DNA of 7,052 bases. Origin: Bacillus sp. (in: firmicutes). GTDB taxonomy: Bacteria; Bacillota; Bacilli; Bacillales; Cytobacillaceae. The DNA is taken from NCBI GenBank assembly GCA_003457145.1, contig DMSR01000334.1:1-7052 (forward strand), in the 5' to 3' direction. A program made the translations under genes and the position numbers. Positions 1 to 4,594 of this stretch are shown here, in pieces (positions within the stretch are counted from its first letter, which is position 1; each line of letters starts with the position of its first letter). The notes beneath the pieces are model-generated. The model worked only from the letters and a program-made list of their open reading frames with translations. It was not told the origin of the DNA and made no database searches.

Positions 1-318
1 TAACTGAAGGCTGAAATCCTCCACCGTGGTAGCTGCCTCGCTGCCCATATTTTCTGCAAGTTCTTTAAAGCTTACCAGCCCTGATATGGGGAATTGATGT
101 TTTTTTAAATCGAGAACCAAGGAACCCTTACCGCGGATTTTCTGGATAAGACCATTTTGCGCAAGCAGGTTGAGCGCTTTGCGAATTGTTTCTCTTGATG
201 TTTGATAGCTCTCAGCAAATTCATTTTCTGAAGGCAGAATTGTCTTAGGTGGGAAATGCCCTTCATGGATTTGACGCGAAATCTCCTCGTATATGACCGT
301 ATATTTTTTCTGCATCAT
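1..318 (-). CDS. treR: Trehalose operon repressor TreR, GntR family (N-terminal 106 residues, cut by window edge)
   Basis: This is the N-terminal part of a GntR-family transcription factor. Residues 4-70 form the winged-helix DNA-binding domain, with the family hallmarks LPSENEFAESYQTSRETIRK (29-48) and LLAQNGLIQKIRGKGS (51-66). The linker FPISGLVSFKELAENMG (76-92) closely resembles the B. subtilis TreR linker and makes TreR more likely than other HutC/GntR members. TreR represses trehalose uptake and hydrolysis genes and is released by trehalose-6-phosphate, which binds the C-terminal UTRA domain; that domain lies outside the window. I chose the first of two adjacent ATG codons (318 and 315), preceded by AGGTAGCGGTG. 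In B. subtilis treR follows treP and treA; here the gene before it is a chemoreceptor with its own terminator, so the gene is probably transcribed separately. No palindromic tre operator was seen upstream. The TATAAT at 333-338 lacks a -35 and sits too close to the start to be a convincing promoter. Confidence 0.87.
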   Translation of the reverse strand, partial: MMQKKYTVIYEEISRQIHEGHFPPKTILPSENEFAESYQTSRETIRKALNLLAQNGLIQKIRGKGSLVLDLKKHQFPISGLVSFKELAENMGSEAATTVEDFSLQL

Positions 319-527
319 TATCACCGCTACCTATTATAATTGCTTCTATTTTACCTTTTTTTTAGCGTTTTGAACAACAAAGGGGTAAGAGGCTTATTTT
401 ACGTAATAAAGGGGAGGCTTTCTCATGAAGGCTGCTTTATGCTTTTCTTGGGAAGATGTCCTGGTTTAATGCTCCTATCATTGTCAGTATTCATACTAAT
501 AAGGTATATGATGAGAAAACATCTTTC

Positions 528-568
528 AAAAAAAACCGTCCAGGCAAGACGAACCAGGACGGAGTTTT
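528..568 (-). terminator. Intrinsic terminator after the chemoreceptor gene
   Basis: CCGTCC (536-541) pairs with GGACGG (557-562), and GG/CC pairs (543-544 with 554-555) continue the stem across one A-A mismatch. The leftward transcript then enters eight U (the A-run at 528-535). It lies just after the mcp stop codon and separates that gene from treR. Confidence 0.8.
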
Positions 569-585
569 GGAGTTTGATATTTTCT

Positions 586-2283
586 TTATAACTTGAACTG
601 CTGCACAGAACTGCGCAGGTCTTCTGCCAATGAACTCAGACTTTGAGAGAAAGCATAGATTTCTTCCATTGATGCGCTTTGTTCCTCAGTAGCCGCAGCA
701 ACAGATTGAGAAGCAGTCGACGTTTGCTGAATCTGGCCGACAATCTCGCTTAATACACCCAGCATGTTTTCTGTCCCACTGTCCAACCCTTGAACAGATT
801 GTGAGACTGTTCCTATTTGGGCATTGACGGATTGAATCGAATCATTGATTTTATCAAAGGATTCCTTTGCTTCATCGGCAAGTCCGATTCCTTCACTAAT
901 GGCTGATCGACCGTTCTCCATAGACACTACCGATTCACTAATATCTTTTTGAATGCTGCCGATCAGCTCCTGTATCTGGCTCGCCGATTTGTTCGACTGT
1001 TCCGCCAATTTCCTGACTTCTGCAGCAACCACCGCAAAGCCTTTCCCATGTTCACCAGCCCTTGCAGCTTCTATCGCTGCATTGAGCGCCAATAGATTCG
1101 TCTGTTCTGAAATGGCGGTAATAATATTGATGATGCTGCCAATTTCTGTCGATTTTTCCTGAAGCTGATGAATTGAAAGTGATGTCGCCTTCGTCATTTC
1201 ATTTATGGTTAATACTTGCTGTCTGGTTTTCTCCATGATTTGAGCACCGGTTTGTGCTGCTGATGAATTTCGCTCTACGGCTGTCTTTACTTCTTCAGCA
1301 CCAGAGGCAATATTACGTATCCCGGCAGTCATTGTGCGGACAGTATGATTTAACTCATCCGTATGCTTTACCTGCTCATCTGCAGACGAAGCAACCTCTT
1401 GTACTGAACTGGCGATTGAATCGGTAGCTCTCGCAGTCTCCTCTGCGCCTGCGTTTAATTCCTCTGCGGAAGCAGCGACTGTTTCAGCAGCCTCCCTAAT
1501 TTGAAGGACAAGATCACCAAGATTTCCCCTCATTTTTCCGTAGCTTTCGGCAAGTCTGCTGATTTCATCCCCGCCTTTGTCAAATACTTCTATCGTAAAA
1601 TCGCCTTTACCCGAATGTTCAAGCGCCTGCCCCAGCAGAAGCAACCTTTTATTCATTCTATTTGTAAACGGCAGAATCACCAACAGCGATACCAGGATCA
1701 AACCAGCAAGAGAAGACAATAGCACTAGATTAATATTGCTGATCGCCTTGCTTACCATGTCAACCGGTGCTCCTACATACCACATGCCGATCGTTTTTCC
1801 ATTTTGGTCCTTGATTGGCTGGTAAGCTGTCTGGTATTCGTGTCCCACCACATTTGCTTCCCCATAAAACGTGTGGCCGCCCTCGAGCGTATGCTTAACA
1901 ACTTCTTCACTGGCCTGGGTGCCTACCGCCCGTTTTCCATCTTTGACAACATTTGTCGTTACCCTTGTATCCCCATTAAAAATGGTTACAGTTCCTCCTG
2001 TCAATTCCCCTATATAATCGACTATTTCTTCATTCTCATTTATCAGGGCACTTCCTTTATAAAGCTTATCCCCTTCTGATCTCCACTCTCCTGGATATTT
2101 AAGGTCAATTGTTTCATATCCGAGTGCGAGATCACCTTTCGCCTTTTCGGTAGCCGCCTCTTTAATTGAATCAGCAACTACTGTATTAAGGATGACCGAA
2201 ATAATTGCCGAAAACAAAATCAGTAAACCAACCGTAATCAAAATAAACTTCGTTGAAAGCTTAAGCCTTGCCAATCTTCCCAC
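586..2283 (-). CDS. Methyl-accepting chemotaxis protein with extracellular Cache-like sensor domain
   Basis: This is a membrane chemoreceptor that controls CheA kinase and thereby flagellar rotation. In order: short basic N-terminus; TM1 about residues 12-36; extracellular sensor about 37-183; TM2 about 184-207; HAMP about 207-260; cytoplasmic signalling coiled coil about 265-565. The hairpin tip carries the nearly invariant stretches [20 protein letters not shown] (393-412) and [17 protein letters not shown] (414-430), which contact CheA and CheW. The sensor ends in MWYVGAP just before TM2, as in single-Cache sensors of this type; its ligand cannot be read from the sequence. The tail VQQFKL is common in Bacillus receptors. 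At 565 residues it is in the range of B. subtilis YvaQ/TlpC and shorter than McpA/McpB (about 660). The GTG start at 2283 is supported by AGGGGG nine bases upstream; an ATG at 2290 is out of frame and stops after nine codons. A sigma-D-like promoter lies upstream, as is usual for motility genes. I do not assign a specific paralogue name. Confidence 0.95.
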   Translation of the reverse strand: MGRLARLKLSTKFILITVGLLILFSAIISVILNTVVADSIKEAATEKAKGDLALGYETIDLKYPGEWRSEGDKLYKGSALINENEEIVDYIGELTGGTVTIFNGDTRVTTNVVKDGKRAVGTQASEEVVKHTLEGGHTFYGEANVVGHEYQTAYQPIKDQNGKTIGMWYVGAPVDMVSKAISNINLVLLSSLAGLILVSLLVILPFTNRMNKRLLLLGQALEHSGKGDFTIEVFDKGGDEISRLAESYGKMRGNLGDLVLQIREAAETVAASAEELNAGAEETARATDSIASSVQEVASSADEQVKHTDELNHTVRTMTAGIRNIASGAEEVKTAVERNSSAAQTGAQIMEKTRQQVLTINEMTKATSLSIHQLQEKSTEIGSIINIITAISEQTNLLALNAAIEAARAGEHGKGFAVVAAEVRKLAEQSNKSASQIQELIGSIQKDISESVVSMENGRSAISEGIGLADEAKESFDKINDSIQSVNAQIGTVSQSVQGLDSGTENMLGVLSEIVGQIQQTSTASQSVAAATEEQSASMEEIYAFSQSLSSLAEDLRSSVQQFKL

Positions 2284-2368
2284 CTGTCATTTCCCCCTAT
2301 GTTTGTATTACATAAATTTTCGCAAATACTCATAGTGGGTTACAATAAAATTAGCTAAATATCCCCAA

Positions 2369-2394
2369 AAAGTTCATAAATTTAACACAAATTT
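2369..2394 (-). promoter_or_regulatory. Sigma-D-like promoter of the chemoreceptor gene
   Basis: Read leftwards: TAAA (2394-2391), 14 bases, then GGGGATAT (2376-2369). The sigma-D (flagellar sigma factor) consensus is TAAA-N14-16-GCCGATAT, so 10 of 12 positions match with allowed spacing. Transcription would begin near 2362, giving a leader of about 80 bases before the GTG start. A sigma-D promoter fits a chemoreceptor gene. Confidence 0.65.
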
Positions 2395-2415
2395 AGACTA
2401 TCGTATGAATAACAC

Positions 2416-2442
2416 TAAAATGATATGCAAGGCTGCCGATAT
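2416..2442 (+). promoter_or_regulatory. Exact sigma-D consensus promoter pointing towards sinR
   Basis: TAAA (2416-2419), 15 bases, GCCGATAT (2435-2442): every consensus position matches at standard spacing. It points right, and the next gene is sinR, 177 bases after the -10. No open reading frame with a ribosome binding site lies between. Its -35 is about 21 bases from that of the oppositely directed mcp promoter, so the two are back to back. That it transcribes sinR is inferred from position. Confidence 0.75.
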
Positions 2443-2556
2443 ATAGTTTTTGAGTGCTCATCAATTTTCCCAACTAAAATATCCTGTAAAACTACCATGA
2501 AATTACCTAATTATTATCGGGATGAGCTATAATAATTTTATCAGCTGTTCTTAATA

Positions 2557-2585
2557 TGGAACTATCATGGTTAATTTGTTATGAT
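2557..2585 (+). promoter_or_regulatory. Possible sigma-A promoter of sinR with overlapping SinR-like half-sites
   Basis: An extended -10 (TG-T-TATGAT, ending at 2585) sits 17 bases after a weak -35, TGGAAC (2557-2562). Transcription would start near 2592, about 27 bases before the sinR GTG. GTTCTTA (2547-2553) resembles the SinR operator GTTCTYT, and GAAC (2559-2562) inside the -35 is an inverted partner, so SinR might bind its own promoter. Another TATAAT at 2528-2533 has no good -35. I saw nothing else in the gene-free stretch 2284-2618 apart from the two sigma-D promoters. Confidence 0.35.
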
Positions 2586-2618
2586 GGAAATATAAATAGA
2601 TAAGGTGTGTGAATATCT

Positions 2619-2939
2619 GTGATCGGTGAACGAGTAAAGAAGCTTAGACAAGAAAAGAAAATGTCGTTATCCGAGCTTGCAGAACAAGCCGGTGTAGCCA
2701 AGTCCTATTTAAGTTCTCTGGAGCGCAACCTTCAAACGAATCCTTCTATCCAGTTTTTAGAGAAAATAGCCGCGGTTCTTAATATTCCAGTTGATCATTT
2801 AATCCATGAGCAGCCAGATAAGGAAAATATGGATTCAGATTGGGTAAACCTCGTCAAAGAGGCGATGGACTCAGGAATCTCAAAAGACCAGTTCCGCGAA
2901 TTCCTCGAATTCAATAAGTGGAGAATTCATAATAAATAA
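2619..2939 (+). CDS. sinR: SinR, master repressor of biofilm matrix genes
   Basis: SinR is a cytoplasmic DNA-binding repressor. In B. subtilis it keeps the eps and tapA-sipW-tasA matrix operons off and is neutralised when SinI binds it. The N-terminal helix-turn-helix domain (about residues 3-62) has LSELAEQAGVAKSYLSSLER (18-37), followed by NLQTNPSIQFLEKIAAVLNI; this is very close to B. subtilis SinR, including the recognition helix. The C-terminal dimerisation domain (about 73-103) contains DSDWVNLVKEAMDSGISK and REFLEFNKWR, the segment that SinI mimics. The length is 106 residues against 111 in B. subtilis. The GTG start at 2619 follows AAGGTG at 2602-2607, a slightly long spacing, and gives the typical first residues MIGERVKKLR. 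Unlike B. subtilis, no sinI lies immediately upstream; the anti-repressor candidate lies downstream on the other strand. A consensus sigma-D promoter precedes the gene. Confidence 0.95.
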   Translation: MIGERVKKLRQEKKMSLSELAEQAGVAKSYLSSLERNLQTNPSIQFLEKIAAVLNIPVDHLIHEQPDKENMDSDWVNLVKEAMDSGISKDQFREFLEFNKWRIHNK

Positions 2940-2945
2940 CCTTAA

Positions 2946-2970
2946 GGGGGCAGCTAAGCTGTCCTTTTTT
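2946..2970 (+). terminator. Intrinsic terminator after sinR
   Basis: GGGCAG (2948-2953) pairs with CTGTCC (2959-2964), with one G-U pair and loop CTAAG, followed by six T (2965-2970). It begins a few bases after the sinR stop codon. Confidence 0.8.
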
Positions 2971-3011
2971 ATTTAGGTGATGTCACTGTGACTCGATGAT
3001 TCTTAAAAGAC

Positions 3012-3041
3012 AAAAAAATAGCAGCTCTTACGAAGAGCTGC
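3012..3041 (-). terminator. Intrinsic terminator after sinI
   Basis: A perfect 9-bp stem, GCAGCTCTT (3021-3029) with AAGAGCTGC (3033-3041), has a 3-base loop. For the leftward transcript it is followed by A/U bases including seven U (A-run 3012-3018). It closes the sinI transcript and, with the sinR terminator, insulates the two convergent genes. Confidence 0.85.
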
Positions 3042-3086
3042 CAGGCGAAGCTGAATTTTTTATGTACTATTTATTCCATTTAATCA

Positions 3087-3212
3087 CTAGCAATTATGGT
3101 TCGTTAAAAACTCCCTGATTTCTTCTTTTTTCAGTCCTAATTCAAGTGCTTCCAAAATAAGCTGCATCCATTCAGTATCCAGTTCTTCCAAAATTGCTTT
3201 CTCTTTAATCAA
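3087..3212 (-). CDS. sinI: SinI-like anti-repressor, 41 residues, TTG start
   Basis: This small protein matches the SinR-binding helix-loop-helix of SinI. Residues 11-38 read LDTEWMQLILEALELG then LKKEEIREFLTN, parallel to B. subtilis SinI (LDQEWVELMVEAKEAN, then ISPEEIRKYLLLN) and to the C-terminal domain of the SinR encoded here (MDSDWVNLVKEAMDSG, ISKDQFREFLEFN). SinI binds SinR through this element, breaks the SinR dimer and frees biofilm genes. I chose TTG (3212) because GGGGGG (3219-3224) lies six bases upstream. An in-frame ATG at 3236 would add eight residues but has no good ribosome binding site and falls in the loop of a leader hairpin. At 41 residues it is shorter than the 57 of B. 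subtilis SinI, lacking that protein's disordered tail. It has no DNA-binding domain, so it is not a second SinR. Its leader carries a c-di-GMP riboswitch and it is convergent with sinR. Confidence 0.86.
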   Translation of the reverse strand: MIKEKAILEELDTEWMQLILEALELGLKKEEIREFLTNHNC

Positions 3213-3221
3213 CTTTTTCCC

Positions 3222-3246
3222 CCCAAAATACTTCATGTATTCCAGG
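3222..3246 (-). promoter_or_regulatory. Hairpin masking the sinI ribosome binding site (candidate riboswitch expression platform)
   Basis: In the leftward transcript, CCUGGAAUAC (3246-3237) can pair with GUAUUUUGGG (3231-3222) over ten consecutive positions, three of them G-U or U-G, around the loop AUGAA. The right arm takes up three of the six G of the sinI ribosome binding site (3224-3219). The left arm begins with CC of the GCC (3247-3245) that I propose closes the aptamer stem, so the two structures compete. No U-tract follows, so this is not a terminator. It suggests translational control with sinI switched on by ligand. Confidence 0.5.
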
Positions 3247-3330
3247 CAGCCCGGCCATCATAGTATATTGCACCTTAGATCCGTGACTTTGCGTCCCAAT
3301 TTTTCAACTGGTTTGCCTTTTTCTGTGTAT
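3244..3330 (-). promoter_or_regulatory. Cyclic-di-GMP class I (GEMM-I) riboswitch aptamer in the sinI leader
   Basis: On the minus strand this stretch has the conserved elements of the GEMM-I aptamer in order: GGCAAACC (3317-3310); the hairpin CCAGUU-GAAA-AAUUGG (3311-3296) capped by the GAAA tetraloop; GGGACGCAAAGUC (3297-3285); CGG-AUCUAAGG (3283-3273), with the CUAAGG side of the tetraloop receptor; a short variable hairpin; UAUG-AUGG (3262-3255), the other receptor side; and CCGGGCUGCC (3254-3245). GGC (3317-3315) and GCC (3247-3245) can form a closing stem. The family binds cyclic di-GMP directly and controls motility, adhesion and biofilm genes in many bacteria. The aptamer ends about 20 bases before the sinI ribosome binding site and no other gene lies in between, so sinI is its target. 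Recognition rests on these conserved bases; a covariance-model search (Rfam GEMM, RF01051) was not run. Confidence 0.93.
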
Positions 3331-3357
3331 ATTGTCTTATATCTTACTCCCAAAATC

Positions 3358-3401
3358 ATTGTATCTGGTTCTTTTTGTTTATACTGTAATTATTTGTCGG
3401 G
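3358..3401 (-). promoter_or_regulatory. Probable sinI promoter region with SinR box and Spo0A-like box
   Basis: Read leftwards, TACAAT (3363-3358) is a good -10 and would start RNA near 3351, about 20 bases before the aptamer. No convincing -35 is present, as in activator-dependent promoters. On the plus strand GTTCTTT (3368-3374), an exact match to the SinR box GTTCTYT, lies directly upstream of the -10, and TTTGTCGGG (3393-3401) matches the Spo0A box TTTGTCGAA at 7 of 9 positions. B. subtilis sinI is activated by phosphorylated Spo0A. The assignments are tentative. Confidence 0.4.
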
Positions 3402-3417
3402 GACATATTAGGGAGTT

Positions 3418-3460
3418 TAATCTTTTTATACCAAAAGATTACAAATTCGGCTGTAATCTT
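3418..3460. repeat. Two overlapping perfect inverted repeats sharing an arm
   Basis: TAATCTTTT (3418-3426) is the inverse of AAAAGATTA (3433-3441), and AAGATTACA (3435-3443) is the inverse of TGTAATCTT (3452-3460). The middle arm can pair left or right but not both. For the leftward transcript of the 71-residue gene, the 3435-3460 stem is followed by UU and could act as a weak terminator. It could equally be an operator upstream of sinI. Confidence 0.55.
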
Positions 3461-3542
3461 AAAGAATTTTCAGAAATTTAAACTATAAATAGAGAAAATT
3501 TGTCATTTTATCAAATAAATTGGTGAATACTTTTCTCAAGCT

Positions 3543-3758
3543 TCACCCCCATAAATTTGAAGTTGGTTCATGAGGTGATAATTCTTTCTTATAGGCATTG
3601 TTTTTCCAGGGTTTTAAAACTGCTACTTTTTCCATGGTTACAGCATTGAAAAACGGATTCTTTGTTAAATCATGTCCACAAATAGGACAGAGCCACTCTC
3701 CAATTTCACTGCTGCTATATGAAGGACGATTACAACGATCGCAATTTTTTCGGTACAT
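3543..3758 (-). CDS. Small zinc-ribbon-like protein of unknown function (71 residues)
   Basis: I do not recognise a named family. The N-terminal third has two cysteine pairs, C6-x2-C9 and C24-x2-C27, the latter in the knuckle form CPICG, as in rubredoxin-like or zinc-ribbon folds that bind one Zn(II). The remainder is polar, without membrane segments or signal peptide, and ends in a Pro/Ser-rich tail, so a cytoplasmic protein is likely. The ATG at 3758 is well supported by AGGAGGGG seven bases upstream. A possible promoter lies at 3817-3846, and a cluster of SinR-type boxes lies just beyond it at 3867-3958, so expression may depend on SinR. The gene is transcribed towards sinI but is separated from it by about 140 bases holding inverted repeats. 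It is probably real given the ribosome binding site and the cysteine pattern; the role is unknown. Confidence 0.8.
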   Translation of the reverse strand: MYRKNCDRCNRPSYSSSEIGEWLCPICGHDLTKNPFFNAVTMEKVAVLKPWKNNAYKKELSPHEPTSNLWG

Positions 3759-3816
3759 TAACTTTCCCCTCCTGGAATATCAACTGCTCGGAACTGTTCT
3801 ATGTATATTCACTTAG

Positions 3817-3846
3817 AGTATAGTTCATTCGCACCATGATTGAAAA
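3817..3846 (-). promoter_or_regulatory. Possible sigma-A promoter of the zinc-ribbon gene
   Basis: Read leftwards, TTTTCA (3846-3841), 18 bases, TATACT (3822-3817): 4 of 6 and 5 of 6 matches to the sigma-A consensus. RNA would start near 3810, about 50 bases before the start codon. GTTCTAT at 3796-3802, in the leader, is one mismatch from a SinR box. Confidence 0.4.
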
Positions 3847-3866
3847 AGTCCAAAATACGGCTAATT

Positions 3867-3958
3867 TTCTTGAAAAAGAACTAAAATCGTTCTTATTCAA
3901 GAACATTCTTCTATTTTCTCACTTTCTTTATTTTTTTAAAGAACAAAAATGTTCTTTA
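3867..3958. promoter_or_regulatory. Cluster of SinR-type operator boxes
   Basis: The SinR consensus is GTTCTYT. In about 90 bases the motif occurs as AAAGAAC (3875-3881), GTTCTTA (3889-3895), CAAGAAC (3898-3904), AAAGAAC (3938-3944) and GTTCTTT (3951-3957), plus weaker TTTCTTT-like copies between. They form head-to-head pairs; the rightmost pair extends to a perfect 9-bp inverted repeat (3937-3945 with 3950-3958) around AAAA. GTTCTT (3889-3894) and AAGAAC (3899-3904) are a second perfect pair. A potential rightward -10, TATGAT (3957-3962), overlaps the last box. The cluster lies between the divergent zinc-ribbon gene and the 37-residue gene and could control either. SinR operators in B. subtilis matrix promoters are similarly clustered; binding here is inferred. 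Confidence 0.6.
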
Positions 3959-4300
3959 TGATGAAATAAATAGGTAGAGAGAAAATAGTAAAGTCACAGC
4001 TTGGAGTACTTCAATTTATATTGAAGTAAGAGCAGCCTATATTATTCTCACATTCTATTAAATCCTCACTTAATTTAGACAAGGCCATTTTTTTCGCTAA
4101 TGAACAGCCTTCCACTTGCGGAATGCATAATATCCATATATTTAGCCGGCTTCTTGCACCCTGATAAAATATTCGAAGACAGGAGGCAGATATAATAGAA
4201 TTTTCTAAAATCTTTCATGAATAATGTGTCTATTTAGTGACAATAGGAATATAATGTAATTAGTATGTATAACTTAAAAACTCATTAGGAGGAAATGAAC
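3959..4300. other. Intergenic stretch without a supported gene
   Basis: This stretch of over 300 bases, upstream of the 37-residue gene, is AT-rich. It holds a perfect hairpin at 4007-4028 and two TATAAT boxes (4191-4196 and 4250-4255) without convincing -35 partners; the second is the likelier start for the gene at 4301. A 31-codon ATG frame on the plus strand (from about 4101) and a 33-codon GTG frame on the minus strand (about 4017-4118) have no usable ribosome binding sites, and I do not call them. AGGAGG at 4181-4186 is followed by no start codon within range. Confidence 0.5.
4007..4028. repeat. Perfect 9-bp inverted repeat, 4-base loop
   Basis: TACTTCAAT (4007-4015) and ATTGAAGTA (4020-4028) are exact inverse copies around TTAT. 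No T-run follows on either strand, so it is not a standard terminator. It may be an operator or an RNA structure in a leader. Confidence 0.5.
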
Positions 4301-4414
4301 ATGACATTCGTTCATATTTTAAACTACTCCATCCCTATTGCCATGATGCTAGTCATTGGCTTCACTGTTGATAAAATGTGCCAGCCAGATACTGTTGAAC
4401 AGGAAACTGAGTAG
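4301..4414 (+). CDS. Small hydrophobic peptide, 37 residues, probably membrane-inserted
   Basis: A short reading frame begins with ATG after an ideal ribosome binding site, AGGAGG (4288-4293), seven bases upstream. Residues 3-22 (from FVHILNYSIP to VIG) are hydrophobic enough for one membrane helix. The C-terminal half is polar and acidic (DTVEQETE), with one Cys at 27, which suggests the N-terminus in the membrane and the tail on one face. I do not recognise a family. TATAAT at 4250-4255 could be its -10, without a clear -35. A strong bidirectional terminator follows at 4550-4593. The SinR-box cluster lies about 350 bases upstream, so SinR control is possible but unproven. Support comes mainly from the ribosome binding site; peptides this short can be spurious. 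Confidence 0.6.
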   Translation: MTFVHILNYSIPIAMMLVIGFTVDKMCQPDTVEQETE

Positions 4415-4549
4415 ATTAATGTTTTTCCATATTTACTATTATTGGTGGAAATGAAGCTTTAACCGGTATTAGTCGGTTGAAATACCCTTAGCTTAATCCA
4501 TATATTTTGAATAATATATTTTACTATGCTTGACGATTGCTCTTTCACC

Positions 4550-4593
4550 CATCAAAAAGAGCAGGATTCCGAGGAACCCTGCTCTTTTTGATG
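4550..4593. terminator. Strong bidirectional terminator
   Basis: A perfect 16-bp inverted repeat pairs 4550-4565 with 4578-4593, with core AAAAAGAGCAGG/CCTGCTCTTTTT, and TTCC/GGAA in the loop can add pairs. The run of five T on either side serves transcripts in both directions: the leftward MFS gene, whose stop codon is adjacent at 4595, and the rightward 37-residue gene. Confidence 0.9.
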
Positions 4594-4594
4594 A

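Noticed and set aside
425..469. 14-codon ATG frame after GGGGAGG (plus strand)
   Set aside because: The ribosome binding site is good, but the peptide is very short, has no recognisable features and lacks a clear promoter; probably chance.
340..591. Plus-strand frame of 83 codons between treR and the chemoreceptor gene
   Set aside because: It starts with TTG without a ribosome binding site, runs through the mcp terminator and overlaps the 3' end of mcp.
953..2079. Plus-strand frames opposite the chemoreceptor gene
   Set aside because: They are shadows of a strongly supported minus-strand gene and lack ribosome binding sites or domain features.
2261..2290. ATG at 2290 as an alternative start or upstream reading frame for the chemoreceptor
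   Set aside because: It is out of frame with mcp, stops after nine codons, and lies too close to the AGGGGG site; the GTG at 2283 has correct spacing.
3012..3041. Hairpin and flanking A/T runs as part of a repeat array or CRISPR
   Set aside because: It is a single stem-loop with a U-tract for the sinI transcript, an ordinary terminator; no regularly spaced direct repeats are present anywhere in the window.
4017..4118. Minus-strand frame of about 33 codons from a GTG, with several cysteines
   Set aside because: It has no ribosome binding site at the GTG or at the internal ATG and no recognised motif.
4101..4196. Plus-strand 31-codon ATG frame before the 37-residue gene
   Set aside because: No ribosome binding site precedes the ATG; the AGGAGG at 4181-4186 lies inside the frame near its end.
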